A stretch of 64,000 nt of DNA, taken from Monarcha castaneiventris obscurior (lineage: Eukaryota > Chordata > Aves > Passeriformes > Monarchidae). Location: assembly GCA_026261815.1 (NCBI GenBank), contig JAMPIT010000354.1, positions 682,001 through 746,000 on the forward strand, read 5' to 3'. Position 1 is the first letter of the stretch. Each line of letters opens with the position of its first letter. Positions 37,222 to 48,397 of the stretch are shown here, one piece after another. A model generated the notes under the pieces. The model worked only from the letters and a program-made list of their open reading frames with translations, was not told the origin of the DNA and made no database searches. A program made the translations under genes and the position numbers.

Positions 37222-39510
37222 AGTGGGAATCAGCCTAGCAATATGCATTTCCCCTGCAAACTTTGCATTTCTGTAAGTAACAATCTTTTTGTTTATGCAC
37301 CTGTTTTTCATGCCAGTTTTGCCACAGGGAAGAGCATTTTTCACATGATCCAACACATTTTTTCAGCTATTTCTGCAAATCCAGACTCCTCGTGGAGTGA
37401 GGCAAAGGAAAAGCAGAAATAGGTCAGGTATTTAAATAAGATGTCGTTGTCTCTCTTCACAGCAAGTTGCCTTTTTTCCTGCCTGTGTGAATTGTGCTAA
37501 TGTATCAGGGAATAAAGAGAACAAAGGGAAGTAGAATTGCCAGCGTTTTCATTCTGGGATTGCAGCTTCAGAGCCCTTTACTTTGCAGAAGTGATACCGA
37601 GACCACTCTGGAACATCTCAGCAAATGCTCCTGAAATAATAACCCCCAAATTGTCTGCTCAACCTCTCTGAATACACAAAATCCACTTAAAATCCTGCCT
37701 GTCATTCTGCTGTCACATAAAAAATTGATTTCCCAGCTCTGAGCCTCGTCCTTGGTGCCTCGCAGTGTCGTGAATGCATAATATAAATGAAACACAGGGA
37801 AATTTGGGTGCTCTCAGGAATCATCTGGCTTGAAATGCAGAGAACAGGCTGCCCTTGGTCGTTTGAGGTGGATTTGGATTTCTCAGCTCGTGTCTGTGTT
37901 CCAGGAGTGCCTGTGGCTGGTGCCACCCTCCTGCCAGGCTGGCTGTCACCTCAGCTTAGGCTGATCTCGCTGCTCCTGCTCTTGGAGAGGACATTAAGAA
38001 TCCACAGTGAAATTCCCCTTTTTAAATACCTGCACTAATGGCAGGACTTGGTTCCTTGACTTTAAAGTTTTGTGATAGAAGGAAAATCTTCCCTACAAAA
38101 CCCACCCCAGCCTTTGTTCTCCCCAGGCTTTGTGTCTTCAATCCTGACTCGCCCCGGTGCTCCCAGGCGGAGCAGGGATGATTTCCATCATGCCTGAAAT
38201 TTGATTAGACTCAAAGTGTGTCCTTGGGGTGCTGTAATGTTGATCCAGGGATGATGTCAGTGCTGGTTCCAGCTGGGCTTTCCCTCATGGACAGTTTCAC
38301 CTGGTGAATGAAGCAACTTTTCCCTTCATTATAGGACTGGGGACTGCTGCAGCCCAACCATCCTCATTCTTCCTTCCTGCCCTTCCTGAAATCCTGAAAT
38401 CCCCCCCTTCCTCCTTAACCTATCCACCTCATCATTCCCTGCTGCAGTTACTGCTCCTCTTCTCTTTTCTGCTGTCGGAATTCTCCTCAATGCCCAGCCA
38501 TCCCCATCCTCTGTGCTGGGGAAGAGGCCAGGTTTCCTCAGGGCTGTTCACAAACCAGCTGTGTTGGGGGGGTTTGGTGTAGCCAAGGTTCATCAGCCCC
38601 CAGCATCCCGAGAACAGCTGTAACCTGTTCAAACATCATCCCTGAACCACCATCCCAGGGGCACGTAGGGCTCAGCCAAACCCAGGTGCTCTGAGTCACT
38701 TCAAGATGTGGGTTCTTGTTCCTGAGACCCTGGGGCTCTGCTTGGGGATTTTTCAGTAGCACCAACCTCAATCCAAGCTGCCCCTTGGCTTTCTTCCGAC
38801 CTCCTTGTGTGTTTAACCCCCTTTATAAGCCCTGCACGTTTGCTGTGTCTCCTCAGTCTCCTCCGAAGGGCCTTGGCTGTGCTCTTGCCTCAGGGATCAG
38901 AGGGAAGCAGCAGCGGGTTCAGAGCTAAACCCCGGCTGCGATGATGGAGCAATGAGAGGTCTGCCCTGAGTCACCCTGACTGTGCTGCTTCCCCTTCCCG
39001 TCCGTCACGCTCAGCCTGACCCTTCCCTGCCCTGTTCCGCAGGGTTGGGGACGTGTTTTCAGCTGCCCTTGCTTTGCCAGGACAATGCATTTGAAGGGAG
39101 CATGGAGCTGCCTGCAGCGTCCCCGCTGCCACGTCCTTCCCATCGCACGGCTCCCAGGAGGGACAGCAGAAATCCCAGGGGTGGAACAATCCCTATGTCC
39201 CAGCGATTCTCCTCGTAGTCCTGGAGAGGGGCGCTTTGAAGAGGAGAGACCTCAGCGAGGCTCCTCAACATCAGGTTAAAAGCCTGTCATTAACTGAAGG
39301 ATGATTCAGCTTCCTCAGCTAAAATGTCACCGTGTGGATGCCGGGAGAGGAGGAGGAGCTGCCTTCCTCGCTGGCACCGAGCCACGAGCACCCCCTCTCT
39401 CTGCGCTCCCATTCCAAGAATCCATGGGTTAACACCCAGGAACGAGCTGGGGGTCGCGGCCCTAAAGCCGTGGGGGAAATGCCCCGTGTGTGTCACTGTT
39501 TGCCCGCGGC
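37222..39510. other. MYO1D: Intron segment, no feature recognised
   Basis: Unique sequence. CpG content rises from about 38.9 kb towards the next block. Confidence 0.55.
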
Positions 39511-40320
39511 GGTGTGACCCTTCAGCAGTTCGGTGTGACCAAAGTGTGACCCTTCAGCCGGTTCGGTGTGACCCTTCAGCAGTTCAGTGTGACCCCTCAG
39601 CAGTTCAGTGTGACCCTTCAGCAGTTCAGTGTGACCGAGTGTGACCCTTCAGCAGGTTCGGTGTGACCCTTCAGCAGTTCAGTGTGACCCTTCAGCAGTT
39701 CAGTGTGACCCCTCAGCAGGTTCGGTGTGACCGAAGTCGCGCTGCTCACGCGGAGCGGGCTCGGGGACGGAGCCGCTCTCTGGAAAGTGCTGCAGCGGGG
39801 CTCAGCACAGCGGCAGCTCTCTCTTCATGGCGTTTCTCTGTCCCCTGAAGCTTTTAGCTGATTTCTCTCTTTCCATTTGAGAAGGAGAAAAATCTGGGTT
39901 TTCAGATCAGCTCTGGAAACAGAGGCAGGACCCAGCGCAGCTGTTCCAGGTCAGCGGAGGGGAGACGTGTTCCGTGCTGACAGAGCAAGGTTATCCCGGC
40001 GGCCAGAGGTGCCTCCTCGGCGGAATCTGCCCTCGGGGCCAGATTAGCTCAGCACTGCTGCTGGACACGGCGGTCCAGAGGGCCGGGAAGCCGCTGGCAA
40101 TTGGACATGATGTCACCGCGTCCTGCATTAAGTAGGTCATGGTGACAGCCCGCCCGAAAGCGCCCGCACCAGCGCTCTGCCACTGCAGCCTGGCGAGAGG
40201 GCCACCTCCAGGGGACGTGAAAACCCCTCCGAGAGGGGAGTTCGTGCAGGATTGTGCTTATCCAGGGGTTATCCGGGTGCCGGGAGCAGCAATCGGCGGC
40301 AGTAAATGAACCCATCCCGC
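39480..40320. promoter_or_regulatory. Intronic CpG-rich block
   Basis: CpG density is far above the surrounding intron, comparable by eye to a weak CpG island. It includes the 21-bp minisatellite, a CRE-like TGATGTCA (40,108-40,115) and an imperfect AGGTCA-TGG-TGACAG palindrome (40,134-40,148). It could be an alternative promoter, an enhancer, or a GC-biased minisatellite hotspot. No exon can be assigned. Confidence 0.4.
39511..39733 (+). repeat. 21-bp minisatellite (about 10 units)
   Basis: Unit GTGTGACCCTTCAGCAGTTC plus A or G, 21 bp, so any reading frame through it gives 7-residue periodicity. Variant units carry CCCCTCAGCAG or an extra G (CAGGTTCGG). Two positions hold shortened GTGTGACCAA/GA units, giving a hint of higher-order structure. 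Confidence 0.95.
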
Positions 40321-40384
40321 TGCTCTGCAGCAGCCCCGGTTGGCTGGCAGCGATGAGGCATCAGATGGGATGAGGGATATCCAG

Positions 40385-40398
40385 GTTGCTATAGCGAC
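40385..40398. promoter_or_regulatory. X-box-like motif GTTGCTATAGCGAC
   Basis: Resembles the RFX X-box (GTTGCC, AT, GGCAAC) with one change in the left arm and two in the right. Lies just outside the CpG-rich block. Confidence 0.3.
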
Positions 40399-40445
40399 CG
40401 GGAGCTGCGGCGCTGGGAGCAGCCGCTCTCCATCATCCTTCCAGC

Positions 40446-40510
40446 ACCCCCAACCACCCCCCATCACCCCCCACGTCCATCACCCCCCATGTCCATCACC
40501 CCTCGTGTCC
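40446..40510 (+). repeat. C-rich short minisatellite with G-quadruplex potential
   Basis: Units of CACCCCCCATGTCCAT type, about 18 bp, three to four copies. The minus strand has at least four runs of G4-G6 separated by short spacers. Confidence 0.8.
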
Positions 40511-42119
40511 AGCATACACGGCCGCTGGAGGCTGCCCGTGCCCGGCACCTGGCCCTGGATGTTCCCCAGGATGGCAGAGCTCTCCCGTCACATTCCTGGC
40601 TCCGGCTTTAATGAGCTCAGCAGGAATGTGCATGGAATACAACGGAGCTGAGCTGTTTGCCTGGGCTCTGCACGGGAGCACGGGGACAGCGCCCACCCGC
40701 TGCCCGCAGAGCCCACCCCGTGAGGTGTCACTGAACCAGAGCTGTGGGTGGGATGTGACAACCCTGCTTCCCATCCCCTCTGCCTGGGGACAGCCCTGGT
40801 GCTTTCAGCCCCTGGAACCAGGCAAGCCAAGCTGGTGGCTTCACCATAGCAAATTGTCCTTGCTCTTATCCGAGCTCCTTGCCGGCAGTTTCACTGGCAC
40901 AGGTCGATCCCAAGGAATGATAAGAAAAAACGAAAGAGAGCATTTCAAAAGTGGCCGTGCTTTTTGTTTTCCTGTCATGATTTTGAGTGATCTCTGAGAA
41001 GCTCAGTGGCAGCTTCCCCCTTGTTGTGACTTCAGACCTCTGCCAGGCTCTAAAAATATCCATTTAATTCACAGCCCTGCAGTGGGAAAAGCAGAGCTGC
41101 TCATCCCTTGGGATGGCTGGAGGTTTTCTGTACCAAAGTGAGAGCAGAGCTTCTCTGTGCCGTCGTTTTCCAGTGTAAAGCACCCACCAGCTGTTCCAGC
41201 CACTGCTTGCTGCTCCAAAATTGTCACCCCTTGTAAATTTGAGTGGAAGACAGCTGAATAATCCCACACCTTTGTCCTCTCCATCGGCCCCCTGTACCTC
41301 ACAGTCTTGCAGATGTTGAACAAACACATCCCAGATGCCTGAAAGGTGCTGGATTCCCTTTGAAGTCTTTTATTGAGGGGGGAATTTCTACCTTCCTTAA
41401 ACTTCAGAAATTCAGCTGGCAGAATTTGATCAGCAGCTGCCGAACAGGCCGGGAGCATCCTTTGAAGGGGGACTTGGCAAATGTGCCCCAGTAAATGTGG
41501 GGCTGGTGAATTCATCCCCCCAGCTGGGCCATGACAAGGACCAGCATTGGGAAGAGAATACAAGGAAAGACTTTTGCTATTTCTCAACCTGCCCGGGAAT
41601 TGAGTCCATGATGTCCCAAACAGGAGGCAGCTCTGTGCTCATCTTCCTAAGTGCTCTTATTTTATTTATGTGCTGGTGCATTTCTGATGCTGGGCTCTTG
41701 GCATCACCCCCATGTGCTGCTTTCCTCTGCTCCAGCCAAGGACTTGGAATCATATTTTTGGCACGGTGGTTTTTATAAAATATGGAACACTCCAGCATCT
41801 TGCGGCCACGGTAGAGCCGGGAGCCGGATGAGCTCTGACTCCCCAAAGCTTTGCCAGGCTCAGAATAGTTCTGAAATGTGACTTAATTGGAGGCTGCAGA
41901 AGAAGCTGCAGTTTATCCCTGGTGCTGTCAGTGCTGAGAGCAGGGTGGGGTGGACAAGACGAAGGGGAGCAGCACGTGGGGCTGCCCTGCGACGCGTCCC
42001 CATTGTCCTCCCTGCTGTGTCACGGGGAGCCACAGGCCCCAGTGCCCAGCCCAACTCTTCCCACCCTTTTCCTTCCCTCCACAAATTCAAATTACATTGA
42101 ATTCTGAGTGAATTTAATT
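40511..42119. other. MYO1D: Intron segment, no feature recognised
   Basis: Unique sequence; no CR1 piece, RNA gene or supportable frame. Confidence 0.55.
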
Positions 42120-42181
42120 CACAGAATCATCGAGCAGTTCGGGTTGGAAGGGACCTTAAAGGCCATCTAATCCAACCCCCA
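42120..42181 (-). mobile_element. CR1 LINE 3' tail fragment
   Basis: CACAGAATCATCGAGCAGTT and GGAAGGGACCTTAAAGGCCA, then TCCAACCCCC. Confidence 0.85.
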
Positions 42182-42692
42182 TTCCTGTGATATCACAGGG
42201 ATCAGGGAAGGAGCACTCTGTGGATTTTAGAGTTCTCCCCAGGGTGGCATGTGGCAGGTTGGGGGTCTCTGCTATCCATCATCTATCAGCCCTGGCTGCC
42301 GAGGGGGCTGGGAGCTGCCTCCACCTCAGGAGATTGGAAATTTTTCATTTTACCTGCTGGAGGAAATGAAATATTTAACACACTATTGGTGCTTGTTTTT
42401 CTATTTTTTTTTAAGCTCCTTCGTTACTGCCAGTTCCCAGGAAATGTCCTATTGGGTGAGCCTGTGTTTTTCCTCCACAGAACCCCTGACCAGCTTCAGT
42501 GAGTGCTCCTGGGGGATAAATGGCATCAAGCTCTGGAAGCTGATGGCATGAGAGGTGGGAAAACCTGGGACTTCTCTTTTTGAATCTCAGAGATGAATTC
42601 CCAGCTCCCACAGGAGCAGAACTGAGGGAGCAGCAGCAGCAGGAGCCTGGAACCTCCTGTGCTGGAGTGTGCAGGGAAGGGGGAAATTTATA

Positions 42693-42797
42693 CATGGAAT
42701 GGTTTGGGTTGGGAGGGACCTTGAAGAGCATCTCAGCTTGGATAGGGACACCTCCACCAGACCAGGCTGCTCCAAGCCCTGCCCAGCCTGGCCTAGA
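42693..42797 (-). mobile_element. CR1 LINE 3' fragment
   Basis: CATGGAATGGTTTGGGTTGG, ACCTCCACCAGACCAGGCTG and CTCCAAGCCCTGCCCAGCCT. The ACCAGACCAGG reading suggests an older subfamily than its neighbours. Confidence 0.9.
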
Positions 42798-44567
42798 ATG
42801 AATTAATAATCCCAGAGTGGTAACGAGGTCCAGGCATGGTTTGTGGCTGAGCTCAGGGCCTCCCGTGCATCCCTCCCACCCCAAATCCCAGCACTGTCAG
42901 CTCAGGGCCAGCGCTGTGTCAGGGCTGGGGTTGGGATTCGGGCAGTGAGGGTTGGCCCTGGTCCAGCAGGAGGGTGGAGCTCGGGTGGGTTTGTGATCCC
43001 TCTCGTGGATTTCCCATGATAGGAACAGTGACATTCCCTCTGTATTTCCACATGCCCCAGGCTGGAGGAGAGGGTTGTTGGGACACACCACGCAGTGTGC
43101 CTACACAGGGATGGCTCAAACTACCTTTGGGGCTTGCCCCCCATAAAATATTGCTTTGGGGTGCAGCCCCATGGCTGGGACGTGCCCCACTGAGCTGCCC
43201 TTGGGCTGTTTGGGCGTTTTACAGCAACCTAAGCTCCCAAAGCAGGAGAGCAGCTCAGGGAAGGGGAAAGGAGGTGCAGCCCCTGCCCCATCAGCTCAGG
43301 ATCCCCTGCCCAGGAGCACCTGAACCAAAGGGGTTTGCTGGAAGAGACAGAAACACTTCACAGCTTGCTGGCATTCCCAGCTCTCCCTGGCTCCTGAGCA
43401 GGGAGGCACAAACACCCCAGGTCCTAAATCAGTGAGGAAGGAAGTGCAGCTCACTGGCTGTCCCGGGACCTCCCAACCTCGGGATCAATGAGAATAAATG
43501 CACTTTAAGAATGAGACAGCCAAATACTTAATGGACTGGGTTTGCATCTCAGCCAGAGGGGAAGGAATAGACCTGGATGTGCTGCAGATGCATCATGGAA
43601 AAGGCCCAGCAGTGTCGTGGCAGCTGCTGTCGTCTCAGGCAAGCGGCTTTTATGGCTCAGACACGACTCGAAGGGACCATCTCGGTGCAGCTGGCTTGGC
43701 TCTGCCTTGCCCTGTGCCACGGGACACGTGTGACACTTTGCACTGGGAAGAGACACATATTAACAATTCTTGTTGCTCATTAAAAGGGCACAAACAGCGT
43801 TGTTGTCACAGCTCAGCAGCGCGATGATGAAATCCGTGGTGCCCAGCACTTCCTAAAACCAGGCTGTGGTTTGCTCTGGTAGCTCAGTGTCAGCGTGAGC
43901 TGCACAGACAACACGTGGGCAAGGCTGAGCCACAAAGGCTCAAAAGCCACTTCTCAAGTGAAGGGGTTGAGTTCTCAGGTCGCAGTTGTAGCCTGGTGCT
44001 CCTCCCACACATTAACAAATTGCTTCTGAAAAGCCACTCTCGCAGCTCCGAGGTGATTTGCCTGTGCAGATCACGAGGCACAAAACTGTGGTAGAAATAC
44101 ACTGTAAATATTTGCTGGTTTTGAAGATGGAAAAACAAATTCAGTGTCTCAAGTGTCACTTGACTGCAGATAATTGTGAAAAATCACACGGTAAGGAAGG
44201 ACCTGGCGGCCGTGTTCAGCTCAGTAACCTTTCCTGGCATCAAAATGCCTGGAGCACTTGGTCTGACCTTTGACTATGGAAATTCTCCTTTTGATCCTGA
44301 CTTGAGATCTCCTTGATTCGTGTCTGACTTTCTTTGTAGTCTCTTTTCCATCACTTTGATCCATCTTAATGTCTGATCTCTGCCAAGGCCACCTGGCTCC
44401 AAGGAGCTCGACAAGCCCAGAGCTCCAGAAAGCCGGTGACACTCAGAGAAAAACATCCTGTGAGCCCTGACAGGCTTCCACAAGGCAGGTTTTGCAAAGC
44501 CCTTTGTGGTTTCAAATGTTTTCATCTCCCTCATGGCACGTGTGAGTCACAGACTGCCCGTGTGTCT

Positions 44568-44572
<5 letters not shown>

Positions 44573-44598
<26 letters not shown>
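44573..44598 (+). repeat. (TG)13 microsatellite
   Basis: 26 bp of perfect alternating TG, preceded by an interrupted TGTGTCTGTGTC lead. Alternating purine-pyrimidine, so Z-DNA capable. Confidence 0.95.
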
Positions 44599-45637
44599 CA
44601 TCCCCTGCCTCCTCCACAAGGGACAGATCTGCACCCAAAAAAGGCTCCTGGTTCATCTCCTCCCCTTCTCAGGCAGCCATGGCATGAAGGGAGCTGCCCA
44701 CTCTGGCTTTGGGGCTGCACTGAAAAGGGGGAGGCTGGGTGGAGGGGAGCTCTCAATGCAGCCCAGTAGCCAGGTCAAGAAGGAAAGAGGATGTTAAATC
44801 ATTTCTGGATCACACAGGACAGTAAATCATTGCTTTTAACCTTTTACAAGAGCCAAGATGTTCTAACAAGAGCTGGATGTGGAAGCTGTTTTCTCCCTGC
44901 AATGGCAGAGCAGAGAAAGATGGAGAGTGCCCAGGAGTCACAGGGATGATGCTGTCAAAATCATCTGAGTCTTACACAGGGAAATTTATGCTCTGAGTGT
45001 GTAAATCTCTTCTGGCAGTGGGATCTGGTGCTTTGGAGCTGCCACACTTGAGATGTGGGTGCCCTGGGAGAGGGAGAGGCAGAGGCAGAGCTGAGGTGCT
45101 GGAGCTGCAGCTTTGCAATGAAACATCCACCCAGGATTATCTGCATGTGATGATGCCCTTTGTGTCCTGGCTCCCCAGGGACAGTGGCTTTGGGCATTCA
45201 TTTGGGTCACATGAAGACTGTCAGTCCTTCCCGCGGAGAGTGTCAGTCCTTCCAGAGAGCAGCTCCCACATGCTGGGTGGTACAGGGGGAACACAAAATG
45301 CACACAAGGTTTCAGTGCAGGTTTTGCTCCTGTACCCCTTGGGAATCCAGCTGTTCCTATTTTTCTCCCTTGAAGCTGTTGTGGGAATAATTTTCTCAGT
45401 GAGGTCTGTAAGTTTTCCTTTGAGCCCATTACCCTCAGTATCATTGTCCTGCAAGCTGCAGAAACCTACAAGTGGTGGAGCGAGATATACCCTGATCCCT
45501 GCCCTGCCAGACACCCAGCCTGGGCCCTAAACCCTCCTGGGAGAACACTTATCTGTCCCCAAATGACACTTGTTGTAACTCAGATATGTCCTTGTTTATA
45601 CCCACCTTATATCCGGTGTGTTTTTAAACCCTGCTCA

Positions 45638-45854
45638 AGAAATTCCTCCCTGTGGGGGTGGGAGGTCCTGGCACAGGTTATTCCATGGATGCCCCATGCA
45701 TGGGAGTGTCCCAGGCCGGGTTGGACAGGGCTTGGAGCACCCTGGGACAGTGGAAGGTGTCCCTGCCCATGGCAGGGGTGGTACTGGATGTGGTTGAAAC
45801 TTGATGGTCTTGAAGGTCCCTTCCAACCCAAAGCATTCCATGATTTTATGACTC
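45638..45854 (+). mobile_element. CR1 LINE 3' fragment
   Basis: AGAAATTCCTCCCTGTGGGG, GGACAGTGGAAGGTGTCCCT and AAGGTCCCTTCCAACCCAAA. A short insertion (GGTTGAAACTTGATGGTCTTG) near 45,791 partly repeats the TGATGGTCTTGAA segment. Confidence 0.92.
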
Positions 45855-46829
45855 CACGATTGTCACCTCTCTGCCACCACAGCCTGGAGTCCTCCCCAGC
45901 AGTGACACTGCACATAGCCTGGAAAGCTGATTTACCCCTCCTTGAAATTTTCAGTATCCCTGTTCGTCTCCCTTGCTCTTGTTCGGAAGCAGAGCCTTGA
46001 AAACTGCCTTTTTTTAGACCTCTTGAGTTTCTCTCTCCCCACTTCCTGTGTATTTTCTTCATGCAAAATATAGCTGCTGCTTTTTTGGGCTCTTTTCTGC
46101 CGCCTCCCTTTATCTGGGAGCCTTTTTAATGTTTTTTTCATGGCTGAACCCTCTCAGAGGCTGCAGCCAGGATCCAGATGAGGCTGCAGCACTGACTTAT
46201 ATAAGGTGTTACCATTTTGGGGGTATTTTCTATCCTGCCCCTCACAATCTTTACATCTTGTGTGCAGCTGCAGGAGTCAGAGAATCACAGAATATCCTGA
46301 GCTGGAAGCCAACCAGGTAGCCCACAGTGCCTCTGCCTTTCTAGAAAGAGGCCTTGGTCTAAACTCTGGAAAGGTTTTATGGTTTAAAGCAATCCCCTCT
46401 GGAATCCATCCCAGTGGGTTCATTGCTGCTGAGCCCTCATTTCACACTTGGTTGAAATCCCTCTGGTTTGTTGTCATGAAAATCAGGCAATTACTGTGCT
46501 GGCTTTGCCATCTCTGCCCAAATTCTGCTTCTGAAAAGAGCTTATTTCCCACTCTGTGACGGTATTGGCTGCATCCCCGAGACAGCACCTCATTTAAAGA
46601 TCCTGGGAAATCTGCACGAAGCCCCGTTCCATCGGAACCCTGTCAGAGACGGGGCTGCAGCTCTGGAGCTCCCCACCCCTGGTTTTTGTTGCTGTCCCAG
46701 CTCCCCATCCCACTGTGCTTCCAGATGGAGCTCACGGGGAGAATCTCTCACCAACGAGTCTTTGCTGTGTTTTCATGCCCATTACAGCTCCTTTCAGGGC
46801 ATTTCAGGTCATCTGGACTTGTTCTTAAG

Positions 46830-46942
46830 CATGGAATGGTTTGGGTTGGAAGGGACCTTAAAGCCCATCCAGTGCCACCCTTGCCATGGGCAGGGACACC
46901 TCCCATTGTCCCAGGGTGCTCCAAGCCCCGTCCAACCTGGCA
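46830..46942 (-). mobile_element. CR1 LINE 3' fragment
   Basis: GCATGGAATGGTTTGGGTTG, CTTAAAGCCCATCCAGTGCC and CAAGCCCCGTCCAACCTGGC. Confidence 0.93.
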
Positions 46943-47036
46943 TCTCCTGTATTTAACATTTATTTAACAATACATCTATTTAGCTTCCCAGCCTCAGACC
47001 ACCTGTCATCACCAAAACTCCCTCTGATCTTTCTGC

Positions 47037-47147
47037 GCCCCTTCCCTTCCCTTCCCTTCCCTTCCCTTCCCTTCCCTTCCCTTCCCTTCCCTTCCCTTCC
47101 CTTCCCTTCCCTTCCCTTCCCTTCCCTTCCCTTCCCTTCCCTTCCCC
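47037..47147 (+). repeat. (CTTCC)22 microsatellite
   Basis: About 110 bp of CTTCC pentamers without interruption until CTTCCCCATT. Pure pyrimidine tract, H-DNA capable. It lies 95 bp after a CR1 fragment. Confidence 0.97.
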
Positions 47148-48111
47148 ATTCCCTTCCCACCCCGTGTTGGTGCCATGGATGTTTCTGTGCTGTGTGCAGC
47201 TCTGACAGATGTCTGTGGCCATTTCTGTGCCACTTGCCTTGCGTTTCCCCCGAGGTCCTGGAGTAAATGCTCAGTCAAAACTCTCGTATTTCATGGGCCA
47301 GTGATCTGCTTCCACTCGGAGTCCTCCTTCTCTGCTGGTTTCCCTTTTGCCAGCGTTCCCCCAGTGCCTGCTCAGCTCTGGGTGTCTCTGGGGCTGCTCC
47401 TGCTGTGGGATATGTCCCACACACAGACTCTGCTCACGTGGGGCTCCCACCAGACCCTTTAACTCCTCCTGAGAGCCAGGAGAGTGAGGAGAGCTGGGGA
47501 AGGCACTTTGGGTGCTGGGATGGGCTGAGGAAGATGGAGGAAGAGAAGTGCCCCAGTTCTGCAGGGTTCACTGAGCCAGGAAAAAGCAAAGAGCAGCCCC
47601 AGCTGTGGCTGGTACTGCTCAGGTGTCAGGAGAGGCCGTTTCTACCCAGAAATATTCCCTGTATTGTGTGAAGAGCTGTGTTTGCAGGAAGCACCAACAC
47701 CTTGGTGTTTATTATAAACAGAAATTACCCTGTGGTTCATCGTGCACAGACATTCCGTGGCAGGGTGGGAGCAGTGCTGGGGTAGGTCCCAGCTTCTCCT
47801 TTACCCTGTTCCTTTATCCTTCTCTCTTTACCCTGTTCCGTTTTGCCGCAGGCTCTCGTCAGGGTGCTGGGGCTGGAGTTCCTCCCCTGGCAGTGCTTAC
47901 CCAGTGCTCACATCCCACTGTCACTTCTGATGGAATCCCTGGTAATAATAACTGGGATTATTTCCCAGGAGAAGCCCAGCAGCAGCATCGGTCACTTTGT
48001 CCTGATGGACTTGATGTCCACAGGGGCTCGGTTACACCAGGGTTGGGTGAAGAGCCAGAGCTGCCATCAGCCAGGGCTGGACTCAGCCAGGGCAGTGCCT
48101 GGTACCCACAG
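47148..48111. other. MYO1D: Intron segment, no feature recognised
   Basis: Unique sequence. A 339-codon frame (47,605-48,624) runs into the next CR1 copy and is not supported as a gene. Confidence 0.55.
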
Positions 48112-48397
48112 GGAATCCCAGAATGGTTCGGGTGGGAAGGGACCCCAAAGCCCACCCAGTGCCACCCCTGCCATGGGCAGGGACACCTCCCACTGTCCCA
48201 GGCTGCTCCCAGCCCCGTCCAGCCTGGCCTGGGACACTTCCAGGGATCCAGGGGCAGCCACAGCTGCTCTGGGCACCCTGTGCCAGGGCTTCACAACCAT
48301 CCCAGGGAAGGATTCCTTCCCAATATCCCATCCATCCCTGCCCTCTGGCAGTGGGAAGCCATTCCCTGTGTCCTGTCCCTCCATCCCTTATCCAAAG
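48112..48397 (-). mobile_element. CR1 LINE 3' fragment
   Basis: GGGAATCCCAGAATGGTTCG through CCAATATCCCATCCATCCCT to CCCTGTGTCCTGTCCCTCCA. Closest CR1 copy to the MYO1D terminal exon. Confidence 0.94.

Larger units (their letters stand above)
42798..46829. other. MYO1D: Intron segment with a TG microsatellite and one CR1 copy
   Basis: Otherwise unique sequence. A short CR1-type tail (CAGAGAATCACAGAATATCC) lies at about 46,277-46,310. No gene recognised. Confidence 0.6.

Noticed and set aside
39511..39733. CRISPR-like direct repeats
   Set aside because: Units are adjacent 21-mers with no spacers, in a vertebrate intron: a minisatellite.
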